The notes: generated by a model from the sequence alone, not told the origin. A stretch of DNA of 36,460 nt from an uncultured Flavobacteriales bacterium (GCA_905480125.1 CAJQPE010000104.1:1-36460); one strand, 5' to 3'; numbered from the stretch's first letter, positions 1-9,027 are shown. Made by a program: numbers and translations.

Positions 1-3000
1 CGCGCATAAGCCATTAGGAAATGCCACAGCCTCAGCACACATGGTCTGCCCCATAAGAACACTACAATCTACGAAACCGAAAATATAAATCCATGATGTA
101 AATTCATATGGTGCTAAATCACCAACATTAAATATTAATGAATTTCCACTTTGAGCATCAGGCGTTGGATTCCCCCCCGTGATAATAAACTCAGCCGGTA
201 TTTCTACTTCTATGTAAGCACCAAAGGCAGTATCTGTTCCATTGTTAGTTACTCCAACATAATATGCGCCACTAAAACAAGGCCGCATATTACCAGACCA
301 AATTTCAACTGACAAATCCGAGCAACTAATTACTGGTTGAAATCCAAAATCTAGGTTATCAATTATTGAGTCGTTTGCGCCAAGATTCAACGTGTATGAA
401 TTTGAACCAGGACACAGTGGATCTCTCAAATTTTCATCATCAATTACTGACATAGTGTAATTACCACTATCTAAATACATTTCGTAATCACCAGCCGAGT
501 TGGTGTTAGCATAGTGAGGTCCAGGAGTTGCAACAATTGTTTTATTGAACATAGCATTTTCTGAGGCATCATTTATACAATCCGCTGACAAATCATCAAA
601 CACATTACCTGAAATATGATTTGGCGCACACCAATTATCGATTACGACACTAGAAGTTGACGCACACCCAGATGCATCTATAATTGTAAGCCCATAATAT
701 CCCGGAGACAGGATACTAAACATTGAATTAAAATAAACATAAGACGGTGCGCTACTCCAACTTAATGTATATGGACCAGTGCCATTCGAAACTTGCGTAT
801 AGACAGTTCCATAATCTCCGCAATACCATGGTTGATTTACTGTATTCAACACACTCAGTGAAACAGAATCTACCGTAACAGAATCATAAGCTTCACACAA
901 GTTAGCATCTTGAATAGCTACATAATAAAAACCTGTGGGCAAACTATCTATGGAAGAACCTAAAAACCAGGTCATACCAGAATCAGAACTTGATTGAAAG
1001 GGAGCTGTGCCTCCAGTAACAGCGAAATTAATTTGACCAAAACCTAGCCCACAAACTGCGTTAGAAGTTGCATTAAATACTAAAGGAGCCGGTTCGCCAA
1101 TATTAGAGGTTACAACAAAACTACAACCCGAATTGTCGGTAATTGTACAAAAATATGCACCTGCTACGAGCCCGGTAGCAACTTGCGAGGTTTGCCCAGA
1201 AGGGTTCCATAAATAGGTATAAGGACTTACTCCTCCTCCTGGAGTTGCTGTCGCGGTGCCATCTGCTGAACCATTACATAATGCATCTATAGATACAGCA
1301 GTACCAACCAAACCAGAAAATCCACTGGCAACAGTTAAAATAGAATCGACTGAACAAGAGTTACCATCGGTAACGGTAACAGAATAATTTCCTGCACATA
1401 AGCTTGTAGCAGTAGAATTAATTGCTCCGCTTGGCCACCATGTATAACTATAAGGTGATACACCACCACTTACTGCTACAGTAGCATCTCCATCGCAAGA
1501 GCCACAATTAGCGGCATTAGAGCTTGCAGCTAATGTTAAAGAAGGATCAATTCCTACAGTACCTGAAGTCATCCCAGCACACCCATTCATATCATAAACC
1601 GTTACCATATAAGTTCCTGCGGTAAGTCCTGTTGGGTTAAGTGTAGTTAAAGAACTATCGCTCCATGAAAACGAGTAGCCTGGCGTGCCTCCATTTACTA
1701 CAATTCCCAAGCCACCATTATTTAAATTACATGACTGATTAGTTACATTATTAACCAATACTATTACAGGCGAGGGTTCAACAAGCGTAGAAGAAACGAC
1801 CACAGAACAGCTTAAGCTATCAGTTACAGTCAACTGGTATGCACCTGCACATAAATTTACCGCTACACTTTGCTGCTGTAGGCCTGTTGCCGCATCCCAC
1901 TGATAAGAATAACCCGAATAAGAAGGTACGCCACCACTCGTTGTGGCCATTATCATTCCATCGCAAGAGCTAAAGCAAAAGGGGTCAACTGGCCCTAATG
2001 TAACCACAGGAGATCCTAGGGCAGATACAATTACTGACGTTACAAAATTGCACCCTCCTGCATCGCTAACAGTTAATTGATAACTACCAGCCGAGACTCC
2101 TGTTAAATTAGAAGTCGTAGCAGCATTGCTCCATACATAGCTAAACGGGCTTATGCCACCAACTATACTTGTTGAAATAACACCATTCGGTTGGCCACAG
2201 TTAGGTTGCGTGATGGATGGATTAACTGAAGTAATTCCTTGACCTAACACATTAATAGTGTCGGTTGCAGTGCAACCTAAGCTATCCGTAACTTGAATAA
2301 TATAATTGCCCATGCAAAACCCCATTGCTGTTTCATTTACACCTCCACTGCTTGTCATACCATTACCCCAATCGTAGCTATACGGACTAGCTCCACCGGC
2401 TCCTACTTGCACACTTATTTCGCCTACACATTGACCACAGGTGTCGGCTGCAGCTGTAGTCGTAATATTAAGGCTACCTGCACAGCCATCAATCATATCA
2501 TTACCCACAGCCATACAACCGTTAGCATCGACAACAGTAACCACAACCGGCCACGGCGTTGCACATAATCCAGTAGCGGTTACTGTATTCGATCCGTTAG
2601 ACCACATGTAAGTATAAGGCGTTGTTCCGCCTTGAACAATAGAATTAGCTGTTCCAATACATTGGCCAGTGGAGTCGGCTGTTGTGGATACATTTACAAT
2701 AAGGGGAGCGGGTGCACCTATTGTTACATTTGCAATTTGTTGGCACCCATTGTTATCGGTAACCGCAACGCTATGCACACCATTGCATAACCAAATAGCG
2801 GTTGCTGAAACTTCCCCATTGCTCCATCCATACCAGTATGGTGCATTACCTCCGACAGCCATAGCCTGTGCCATGCCATCGCACATACCAAAACAAGTTT
2901 CATCAGTTGAATTGATACTTACAGAAAGTTGAGTTGGATCGGTTACCGTATAATTAAACACAGAATCAACTACAGTTCCATTATCGGAAATAGATACCGT

Positions 3001-3243
3001 ATAAAGTCCAGGAAATAATCCAGCAATACTGCTAGAGTCGGCCCCATTCGACCACAAGAAAGTGTATGGTGCAGTTCCTCCAGTAACAGATAGGTCTACC
3101 GAACCATTACCATCACCGAAACAAGTAGGATCGGTTACTACCTCGTTTACGGTAATCTGCGAAAAAGATGCCGAAGCAACAAAAATTGATAAAACGGTTA
3201 GATATGTCTTTATGTTTTTCGTAATGAATGAGTTAGATTTAAT
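1..3243 (-). CDS. SprB-repeat secreted adhesin-like protein, 3' end outside window
   Basis: This is the N-terminal 1081 codons of a large secreted protein, open to the window edge. A signal peptide is visible (lysines, then YLTVLSIFVASASFSQ). About 11 SprB/PKD-like repeats of 70-85 residues follow, to roughly residue 860, each with a G-G-x-x-P-Y/F-x-Y-x-W core and a Y-x-V-T-V-x-D-x-x-G-C end. Next come an SdrD-B-like segment (about 868-960) that ends in a DFGF motif, and a DUF11-like beta-sandwich. The family architecture predicts a C-terminal sorting domain beyond base 1, so export by Sec then T9SS is inferred. SprB repeats are known from the Flavobacterium gliding adhesin, but this fragment is not SprB itself. 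No ATG, GTG or TTG lies in frame between the upstream TGA (about 3278) and the signal peptide. I placed the start at ATT 3243, which gives M-K-S-N-S-F-I-T-K; ACG a few codons later is the alternative. Confidence 0.85.
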   Translation of the reverse strand, partial: MKSNSFITKNIKTYLTVLSIFVASASFSQITVNEVVTDPTCFGDGNGSVDLSVTGGTAPYTFLWSNGADSSSIAGLFPGLYTVSISDNGTVVDSVFNYTVTDPTQLSVSINSTDETCFGMCDGMAQAMAVGGNAPYWYGWSNGEVSATAIWLCNGVHSVAVTDNNGCQQIANVTIGAPAPLIVNVSTTADSTGQCIGTANSIVQGGTTPYTYMWSNGSNTVTATGLCATPWPVVVTVVDANGCMAVGNDMIDGCAGSLNITTTAAADTCGQCVGEISVQVGAGGASPYSYDWGNGMTSSGGVNETAMGFCMGNYIIQVTDSLGCTATDTINVLGQGITSVNPSITQPNCGQPNGVISTSIVGGISPFSYVWSNAATTSNLTGVSAGSYQLTVSDAGGCNFVTSVIVSALGSPVVTLGPVDPFCFSSCDGMIMATTSGGVPSYSGYSYQWDAATGLQQQSVAVNLCAGAYQLTVTDSLSCSVVVSSTLVEPSPVIVLVNNVTNQSCNLNNGGLGIVVNGGTPGYSFSWSDSSLTTLNPTGLTAGTYMVTVYDMNGCAGMTSGTVGIDPSLTLAASSNAANCGSCDGDATVAVSGGVSPYSYTWWPSGAINSTATSLCAGNYSVTVTDGNSCSVDSILTVASGFSGLVGTAVSIDALCNGSADGTATATPGGGVSPYTYLWNPSGQTSQVATGLVAGAYFCTITDNSGCSFVVTSNIGEPAPLVFNATSNAVCGLGFGQINFAVTGGTAPFQSSSDSGMTWFLGSSIDSLPTGFYYVAIQDANLCEAYDSVTVDSVSLSVLNTVNQPWYCGDYGTVYTQVSNGTGPYTLSWSSAPSYVYFNSMFSILSPGYYGLTIIDASGCASTSSVVIDNWCAPNHISGNVFDDLSADCINDASENAMFNKTIVATPGPHYANTNSAGDYEMYLDSGNYTMSVIDDENLRDPLCPGSNSYTLNLGANDSIIDNLDFGFQPVISCSDLSVEIWSGNMRPCFSGAYYVGVTNNGTDTAFGAYIEVEIPAEFIITGGNPTPDAQSGNSLIFNVGDLAPYEFTSWIYIFGFVDCSVLMGQTMCAEAVAFPNGLCA
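655..3175 (-). repeat. about 11 tandem SprB/PKD-like protein repeats
   Basis: Translating the minus strand gives successive units with cores such as GGTAPYTFLWSNG, GGTTPYTYMWSNG, GGASPYSYDWGNG, GGISPFSYVWSNA, GGVSPYSYTWWPSG and GGVSPYTYLWNPSG. Units are 210-250 bases apart. They are diverged at the DNA level, with no long identical stretches, so they look old rather than freshly amplified. Each unit usually carries two cysteines (D-x-x-G-C and L-C-A-G). Unit boundaries are approximate. Confidence 0.8.
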
Positions 3244-3331
3244 GTATTGACGAAAACAAAAATCAATAGTTGCTTTCTGTCAAAATTATAAACGTATATT
3301 TTTGATAAAAAGGGACAAAAAAAAGAAAAAC

Positions 3332-3350
3332 AGAGGGCTAAGCCCTTTTT
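3332..3350. terminator. hairpin with T-tracts on both strands between divergent genes
   Basis: AGGGC (3334-3338) pairs with GCCCT (3342-3346) around a TAA loop, extendable by one G-U and one A-T pair. T5 follows on the plus strand. On the minus strand the hairpin is followed by T5, then C, then a run of T (the A-rich plus stretch 3317-3330). This is the form of a bidirectional intrinsic terminator, but the flanking genes diverge from here, so no annotated gene ends at it. It may end a short unannotated transcript or insulate the two promoters. Confidence 0.5.
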
Positions 3351-3363
3351 CAATATCCAATAG

Positions 3364-3391
3364 ATCATTCATTGCTAGGTTAATCATTCAT
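3364..3391. repeat. 9-bp direct repeat upstream of murB
   Basis: ATCATTCAT occurs at 3364-3372 and again at 3383-3391, start to start 19 bases, in the gap between the divergent repeat adhesin and murB. The spacing of nearly two helical turns would suit a regulator binding one face of the DNA. The sequence is AT-rich, so coincidence is possible. Confidence 0.25.
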
Positions 3392-3484
3392 CGTTAAAAA
3401 ACAATCTTTAATCGCAAAAGCAAATGAATAGCTAATAGTAAAGCGTTCAAAAATCAATTTTAGAATATCCACAACTGTTTTTAC

Positions 3485-3492
3485 TATTTTTG
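3485..3492 (+). promoter_or_regulatory. -7 element TATTTTTG before murB
   Basis: TATTTTTG fits the Bacteroidota TAnnTTTG element. It ends 7 bases before the GTG at 3500, so transcription would begin at or next to the start codon and the mRNA could be leaderless. No TTG is found at the expected 17-23 bases upstream, so this is a half-site only. Confidence 0.3.
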
Positions 3493-3499
3493 GCAAGCT

Positions 3500-4510
3500 G
3501 TGATTAACCAAAACATTTCTTTAAAAGACTTCAATACCTTTGGTATTGAAGCATCTGCAGAACACTTTGCTCGATTCTCATCTATCAAGCAGTTAGCTGA
3601 ACTTTTTTTAGACAAGCGATTTCAAGAACCAAAACTAATTATTGGGGGCGGCAGTAATTTGTTACTTACTAAAAATTTTAACGGCCTTGTTCTTAAAAAT
3701 GAAATAATAGGAAAAGAGGTTGTACTCGAAAATGAGCAGGAGATTATTCTAAAAGTTGGAGCAGGAGAAATCTGGCACAATTTCGTGCTATTTTGCGTAG
3801 AAAGTAATTATGGAGGAGTTGAAAATATGTCACTAATTCCAGGAAGTGTTGGAGCTGCACCTATGCAAAATATTGGTGCGTATGGCGTAGAACTAAAATC
3901 TGTTTTTGTGAGTCTTGAAGCCTTTCACATCGAAACGGGAAAAGTTCATTCTTTCGATAAAGAGAAATGTAAGTTTGGCTACCGAGATAGTATCTTTAAA
4001 AACAGCCATAAAGACCAATATATAATTACATCTGTTACTTTCCGGTTAACTAAAAAACCAACGTTTAATACTTCTTATGGAGCAATAAATCAAGAATTAG
4101 AACGCATGGGTGTCACTGAGCTTTCAGTAAAATCAATTAGTGATGCTGTTATAAATATTAGACGAACTAAGTTGCCCGACCCCGCCAAAATTGGCAATTC
4201 TGGTAGTTTCTTTAAAAACCCTGTGCTAACAAACAAAGTTTTTGTCAACATAAAACAAAATTATCCAGAAATTGCCTCTTACCCCAATGGAGAAAATCAT
4301 ACTAAAGTAGCTGCTGGGTGGCTAATTGAACAAGCAGGGTGGAAAGGAAAGACCATCGGTAATTACGGAGTTCATAAAAATCAAGCTTTAGTGTTGGTCA
4401 ACTATGGTGGAGCTACTGGGAGTGAAATTTATGAGCTATCGCAGAAGATTATTGATTCAGTAAAGGCTAAATTTGGTGTCGAATTACAACGAGAAGTAAA
4501 CATCATTTAG
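3500..4510 (+). CDS. murB: UDP-N-acetylenolpyruvoylglucosamine reductase (MurB)
   Basis: MurB is the FAD- and NADPH-dependent enzyme that reduces UDP-GlcNAc-enolpyruvate to UDP-MurNAc, the second committed step of peptidoglycan synthesis in the cytosol. The 336 residues align along the whole E. coli type I enzyme (342). Visible are the FAD-binding stretch IIGGGSNLLL (47-56), LIPGSVGAAPMQNIGAYGVE (112-131), the YRDSIF loop with Arg162, GNSGSFFKNP with the proton-donor Ser236, AAGWLIEQ, and catalytic Glu332 near the C-terminus (LQREV). The start is GTG at 3500; there is no upstream in-frame ATG, and I-N-Q-N-I-S-L-K-D-F-N-T-F-G matches where the family begins. One base separates its stop from the next gene, so the two are probably translated from one mRNA. 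Confidence 0.96.
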   Translation: MINQNISLKDFNTFGIEASAEHFARFSSIKQLAELFLDKRFQEPKLIIGGGSNLLLTKNFNGLVLKNEIIGKEVVLENEQEIILKVGAGEIWHNFVLFCVESNYGGVENMSLIPGSVGAAPMQNIGAYGVELKSVFVSLEAFHIETGKVHSFDKEKCKFGYRDSIFKNSHKDQYIITSVTFRLTKKPTFNTSYGAINQELERMGVTELSVKSISDAVINIRRTKLPDPAKIGNSGSFFKNPVLTNKVFVNIKQNYPEIASYPNGENHTKVAAGWLIEQAGWKGKTIGNYGVHKNQALVLVNYGGATGSEIYELSQKIIDSVKAKFGVELQREVNII

Positions 4511-4511
4511 T

Positions 4512-6719
4512 ATGGCTAAGAAAACTCGAAAAGAGAAACAACAAGAGCAACATCAGCCGGAGGTAAATACTGCTCAAAAAAATGTTGCTTCGAATTCAAG
4601 TGATTCTTTTAGTAGGAATATAAGTATCGTATTAGCATCAATTTTAGGGTTAACTTTTCTTGCTTTTCTTCCTTCATTATGGAACGATTTTGTGCTTTGG
4701 GATGATCCAGAATATGTTTTCCAAAATCCATTTTTTAAGGATTTTAGCTTTGCTACAGTTTTCTCCATAGACACATTTTATATGGGTAATTATCACCCTT
4801 TGACTATTCTCTGGCTGTATTGGGAATCTCTATTTTTTAGCGGTGGCGACCCAACCATAAACAATGGATTTGAACCATTTGGTTTTCATTTAAATAATTT
4901 ATTGCTCCATTTAGCGAATACTGCTCTAGTGTTCTTTATCATAAAAGATTTTATAGGTCAAAAGAAATGGCAAATTGCAGCAATTACAGCTGTACTTTTT
5001 GGCATTCATCCCATGCATGTTGAGTCTGTAGCTTGGATAAGCGAAATTAAGGATGTACTTTATGGTTTCTTCTATTTAGCAGCCTTGCTAGCATATGTTA
5101 GATATCAAAATACCGAAAATAAAAAATACGTTGTTGCTGCTTTTATTTTATTCGGCTTGTCTATGCTCGCAAAAGCTCAAGGAGTAACACTTCCTGTGCT
5201 TTTTGTGTTAATGGATTTATATAAACAAAGAGGATTTAGTTTGCCTTATTTTTCTAATTCAACCGATGATAATTTGGATAAAGGAAAATTCAAACTATCA
5301 GTTTTCTTAGAAAAAATTCCGTTTTTCGCACTATCGGTTTTCTTTGGGTTATTGGCGATTAAAGCCCAAGAAGCTGAAGCTGCAATTAATCCTAACTTTG
5401 AAGGCATTGATACACTGTTTTATGGTTCGTATGGCATCTTGCATTATATCCAACAACTATTTCTCCCGATTGGACTATCTGGAGCTCATCCATACCCATC
5501 TAACCCAGTTTTTGAACCGCTACCGGGGTACTTCAAGCTTCTTCCTCTTGGAGTTATAATTTTAGGAATAGTAACGTGGTTTTTTGGTAAGAAAAATAAA
5601 GATATCTGGTTTGGTGTATTATTTTTTCTTATCACTATTTCCATTGTATTAAAATTGGTTCCAGTTGGCGATACCATTGTTGCAGAAAGATATACATACA
5701 TTCCATATATTGGATTGTTCTTCGTTTTAGGCTCCTTTATGCATCGATTATCGCAAAACCAAAAGCTCAAACAACCGCTACAATATTTAACAGTTGGGGT
5801 TGTTCTTCTTTTAAGCGTTATTACCTGGCAACGAACTAAAGTATGGGAAAGCACTTTTACTTTTTGGAGCGATGTAACAGAAAAATATCCGAATTATTGG
5901 AGAGGTTACAATTGCATTGGTCAGGAATATTCTCAGATGGGCAGTGCTGCTGCTAAAAACGGAGAAACAGAATTAGCTCAAGAGCATTATAAAAGTGCAA
6001 TAGCTAATTTAACCTTGGCTTGCACGAACGACAAATGGGCGCCACCAATTCCTTATATGCTTCGGGGAGCAATTTATATCGATAATCTCAAAGATTACGA
6101 CCTTGCTATTAAAGATTTTCGAAAGGTAATTTCTTTCCCAAACCCCAATGATCCAACCCAATTAGATGCTAGGTATAATTTAGGGCTAGCCTATATCCGG
6201 AAAAAAGAATTTCCTGCTGCTGTTGAAATCTTGAACCAATCTATAAATATGGCCCCGAACAATCCAAAGGGACATTACTTTATGGGCCTTGCTTTAGCGG
6301 GAGCAAAGAATTATGCCGCTGCGGAACAAGCTTATACTAAATCGATTGGCATTAACCCCAATTATATACCAGGTTACTTGAATCGAGGTGTATTATATAC
6401 CGACCAGCTTAATATTCCTGCTAAGGGAATTGACGACTTTAATCAAGTATTGGCGCGGCAACCCAATCATAGAGATGCACTCATAAATATTGGCATTTGC
6501 CTATACAAGCTTGGTAAGCTCAGCGAATCGATTCAGCAATACAACAAATGCATCCTAATGATGCCAAATAACGGGCGGATTTACTATTTGCGTGCACTTG
6601 TTTATGCGCAAGGTAACGACTTTACGAATGCATATGCTGACGCTCAAAAAGCAACCATGTTAGGTATGCAAATGAATCCACAGCAACTCGCTCAATGGAA
6701 AACTAAGGCAGGTGTTTAA
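4512..6719 (+). CDS. TMTC-like GT-C membrane glycosyltransferase with C-terminal TPRs
   Basis: This is a 735-residue polytopic membrane protein. A charged N-tail (1-35) precedes about 10 hydrophobic segments between 36 and 440, then a soluble TPR region of about 6 repeats (460-735). Family marks of bacterial TMTC/O-mannosyltransferase-like proteins are visible: the acidic WDDPEYV motif (Asp64, Asp65) in the first extracytoplasmic loop, N-Y-H-P-L-T (93-98), FHLNNLLLH, GIHPMHVESVAW (164-175) and AERYTYIPYIG (391-401). The GT-C fold usually uses a lipid-linked sugar donor on the periplasmic side. The donor and acceptor here cannot be read from sequence; protein O-glycosylation of exported proteins is one possibility. 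The ATG follows the murB stop after a single base. Confidence 0.85.
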   Translation: MAKKTRKEKQQEQHQPEVNTAQKNVASNSSDSFSRNISIVLASILGLTFLAFLPSLWNDFVLWDDPEYVFQNPFFKDFSFATVFSIDTFYMGNYHPLTILWLYWESLFFSGGDPTINNGFEPFGFHLNNLLLHLANTALVFFIIKDFIGQKKWQIAAITAVLFGIHPMHVESVAWISEIKDVLYGFFYLAALLAYVRYQNTENKKYVVAAFILFGLSMLAKAQGVTLPVLFVLMDLYKQRGFSLPYFSNSTDDNLDKGKFKLSVFLEKIPFFALSVFFGLLAIKAQEAEAAINPNFEGIDTLFYGSYGILHYIQQLFLPIGLSGAHPYPSNPVFEPLPGYFKLLPLGVIILGIVTWFFGKKNKDIWFGVLFFLITISIVLKLVPVGDTIVAERYTYIPYIGLFFVLGSFMHRLSQNQKLKQPLQYLTVGVVLLLSVITWQRTKVWESTFTFWSDVTEKYPNYWRGYNCIGQEYSQMGSAAAKNGETELAQEHYKSAIANLTLACTNDKWAPPIPYMLRGAIYIDNLKDYDLAIKDFRKVISFPNPNDPTQLDARYNLGLAYIRKKEFPAAVEILNQSINMAPNNPKGHYFMGLALAGAKNYAAAEQAYTKSIGINPNYIPGYLNRGVLYTDQLNIPAKGIDDFNQVLARQPNHRDALINIGICLYKLGKLSESIQQYNKCILMMPNNGRIYYLRALVYAQGNDFTNAYADAQKATMLGMQMNPQQLAQWKTKAGV

Positions 6720-7290
6720 CTTGATACGTGTCTGTATAATCATATTATTTGCAGCATTTTCATTTTCCTCCTACAGTCAATATATGAAGGCTAACTCTAT
6801 GTATATTGGTGTCAAACCTAGGTCGGACTATAACCCTTATGAGAAATCTTCTTCAACATCAGTAAACATTCTACCGTTTATCTACGAGTATCGCCACGAG
6901 GAATATAAAGGAATTCAGGTAAGACCAATATTAGATTTAAGATTTGGTGGAGGGGCATCACAAATTTCTGCATTTGGATTAACAGGTGCATACAATATCT
7001 ATTTTAGTGATGCTATAAAACGTAATTATTTTATTAAACCAAATGCAGCAGCTGCGTTAACATACAGCTACAACCGATTAGATGAATTCAATGGCCTTTC
7101 CCTATCGCTAGAGCCAAGCATAAGTATTTTAGCAAACCCAAATTTCTTGATTACCGCAGGGCTTAATCCTAGCTTGAGTTATTTTATTGGCAAAAATGGA
7201 AAAGCCGCTGCAGGAAACAGTTCCGGATTTAAAGCGGATTGGGGTTTCTTTTTACACTTGGGCTACAATATGTTTAGTGTGATGTATTAG
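6712..7290 (+). CDS. small outer-membrane beta-barrel-like protein
   Basis: This is a 192-residue protein of unrecognised family. A signal peptide is clear (LIRVCIIILFAAFSFSSYSQ). The rest alternates polar and hydrophobic residues with many aromatic and Gly positions (YIGVKPRSDY, LDLRFGGG, YFIKPNAAAALTYSY) and ends GFFLHLGYNMFSVMY, as expected of a small outer-membrane barrel. The start is GTG at 6712, overlapping the previous stop by 8 bases; TTG at 6721 is equally possible and gives M-I-R-V-C. It closes a three-gene run with murB and the glycosyltransferase, so it is probably co-transcribed. It converges on the peptidase gene with only 10 bases between. The function is unknown. Confidence 0.8.
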   Translation: MFNLIRVCIIILFAAFSFSSYSQYMKANSMYIGVKPRSDYNPYEKSSSTSVNILPFIYEYRHEEYKGIQVRPILDLRFGGGASQISAFGLTGAYNIYFSDAIKRNYFIKPNAAAALTYSYNRLDEFNGLSLSLEPSISILANPNFLITAGLNPSLSYFIGKNGKAAAGNSSGFKADWGFFLHLGYNMFSVMY

Positions 7291-7300
7291 AGGTGAATTG

Positions 7301-9013
7301 CTACAATTTACCTAACTCTCCCTTTACAAATTCGGCTAGTTCTTTTACATAAGACGCAGAAAAATCGAATTTAACCCCAGCTGTTTCGTAAATTACACCA
7401 ATAGATTTAGTGTAACCTAATTTTAAAGCACTCATATACTGCTCAACTGCCAGAGCTGGATTAGACTTATAGTTTCTCCATACCGCAATGGCACCCAATT
7501 GAGCCATACCGTATTCGATGTAGTAAAAAGGTACCTCGTACAAATGCAGCTGCTTTTGCCAGGCAATCGCTCTTACCTCATCAAAACCCGACCAATCGGT
7601 TATACCTGCACTAAATTCATCAGAAATTGAAGTCCATTGAGCTAATCTTTCTTCTACAGAGTGTGTTGAATTTTCGTAAACCCAATGCTGAAATTTATCA
7701 ACCATAGCAATCCACGGAAGTATGCCCAATATCTTTTCCATGTGCTCTTTTTTGGCACGTTTTAGATCAGCTTCATTTGGGAAGAAAACATCCCAATAAT
7801 CCATTGTAATCAGCTCCATACTCATAGAAGCTAACTCTGCAACTTCAGAAGGTGTGCTCTTAAAGTCGGTAATTGCCAAATCTCTACTTAAGAACGAATG
7901 AACAGCATGACCAGCTTCATGAATCATGGTTATTACATCTCTAAACGTTCCAACGGAATTCATATAGATAAATGGCACGCCAACTTCGTAAAGCGGGTAG
8001 TTAAACCCTCCTGGAGCTTTACCCTCTTTAGAATCTAAATCTAAATGCCCCATTTTGTCCATTATTTGGATGCATTCTCCAAAATACGGATTCACCCTAC
8101 CTAAACACTCTACAGATTTATCAATCAACTCTCTACTACCTTCGAAAGGTTTTAAGGGTGCTTTACCTGATACATCAACATCCCCATCCCAAGGTCGAAG
8201 AGTGTCTAGTTTAAGCTTTTCTTTTCTCTCTTTAGAAAACTGAGCCGTAATTGAAACCAACTCGTCTTTAATAGAGTCGTGAAAATTGAAGCAATCCTCT
8301 TTAGCATAATCGAAACGCCCCATTGCTGAGAACATGTAATCTCTGTAATTCTCAAAATCAGCATTTTTTGCTACCTGTTGTCTTTTCTCGATTAATTCAG
8401 AGTAAAGTGTATTCAATTCATTCGAATCTTCAGCTCTTCGAAAGTTCATCAAACGAAATACTTCTTCACGCTTTGCTCTATCGGTATTTTTAAAAAAGGT
8501 AGCCGCCTTTTGCATGGTCACGCTTTCGCCATCTATCTCAACCATCATTTTTGCTGAAATAACACCGTATTTCTGCGACATGGTTTGCAACTCCGTTTGA
8601 ATAGGAATGTTCTCTTCTCTAAACAATTCAATTGCGCTTTTTACACCTCTTAAATAGATGAAATACTTCTCAGCATCTAGTTCTTCAAGATGCGGGGAAG
8701 CAACCAATTTTTTGTTGAAGTCATTAGAATAAGGAGCTATTTTAGGAGAAATTTCGCTTACAAAGAAGTTAAACGATTTTGATAGTTCTTCATCCCTGGT
8801 GTCAATATTCATTTTGATATAACGCCAAGCCATATCTTCTTCTAACACAGCATCCATTTCACTGCGGTCTAAAATCCACTTTTCTAATTCCGAAACGGAA
8901 TTAAGTTCTCTTGAATTTAAATTTTCAAAAAAAGGCTCTAGCCCCTGCCAGGAATCAATAACAAATTCTTCTGGAAGAAATGTTCGTTTCTCCCTTTGCA
9001 GTATTTCTGCCAT
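7301..9013 (-). CDS. M3 family oligoendopeptidase (PepF-like)
   Basis: This is a cytosolic zinc metallopeptidase of the oligoendopeptidase F / thimet type, which cuts short peptides. The 570 residues carry no signal peptide. The N-terminal helical half (about 1-300) is followed by the catalytic domain with the zinc motif HEAGH at 365-369 (His365, Glu366, His369). The third zinc ligand is expected in TPSEVAELAS (387-396), most likely Glu393. The active-site tail SEVAELASMSMEL and the later YYIEYGMAQLGA match family members. The length is normal for the family. The start ATG lies 14 bases after the stop of the DUF5606 gene upstream, so the two probably form an operon. Its substrate in this organism is not known, but peptide turnover is the expected role. 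Confidence 0.93.
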   Translation of the reverse strand: MAEILQREKRTFLPEEFVIDSWQGLEPFFENLNSRELNSVSELEKWILDRSEMDAVLEEDMAWRYIKMNIDTRDEELSKSFNFFVSEISPKIAPYSNDFNKKLVASPHLEELDAEKYFIYLRGVKSAIELFREENIPIQTELQTMSQKYGVISAKMMVEIDGESVTMQKAATFFKNTDRAKREEVFRLMNFRRAEDSNELNTLYSELIEKRQQVAKNADFENYRDYMFSAMGRFDYAKEDCFNFHDSIKDELVSITAQFSKERKEKLKLDTLRPWDGDVDVSGKAPLKPFEGSRELIDKSVECLGRVNPYFGECIQIMDKMGHLDLDSKEGKAPGGFNYPLYEVGVPFIYMNSVGTFRDVITMIHEAGHAVHSFLSRDLAITDFKSTPSEVAELASMSMELITMDYWDVFFPNEADLKRAKKEHMEKILGILPWIAMVDKFQHWVYENSTHSVEERLAQWTSISDEFSAGITDWSGFDEVRAIAWQKQLHLYEVPFYYIEYGMAQLGAIAVWRNYKSNPALAVEQYMSALKLGYTKSIGVIYETAGVKFDFSASYVKELAEFVKGELGKL

Positions 9014-9027
9014 AATAAATTTTGTTG

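Noticed and set aside
655-3175. Regular repeat spacing suggestive of a CRISPR array
   Set aside because: Units are 210-250 bases, diverged at DNA level and conserved as protein motifs (GG-x-x-P-Y, Y-x-V-T-D), so they are protein-domain repeats.
2293-3250. Three open frames on the plus strand (2293-2568, 2669-2932, 3062-3250)
   Set aside because: They lie antisense to the repeat gene, their peptides are Thr/Cys/His-rich low-quality sequence without domains, and they exist because the repeats share codon pattern.
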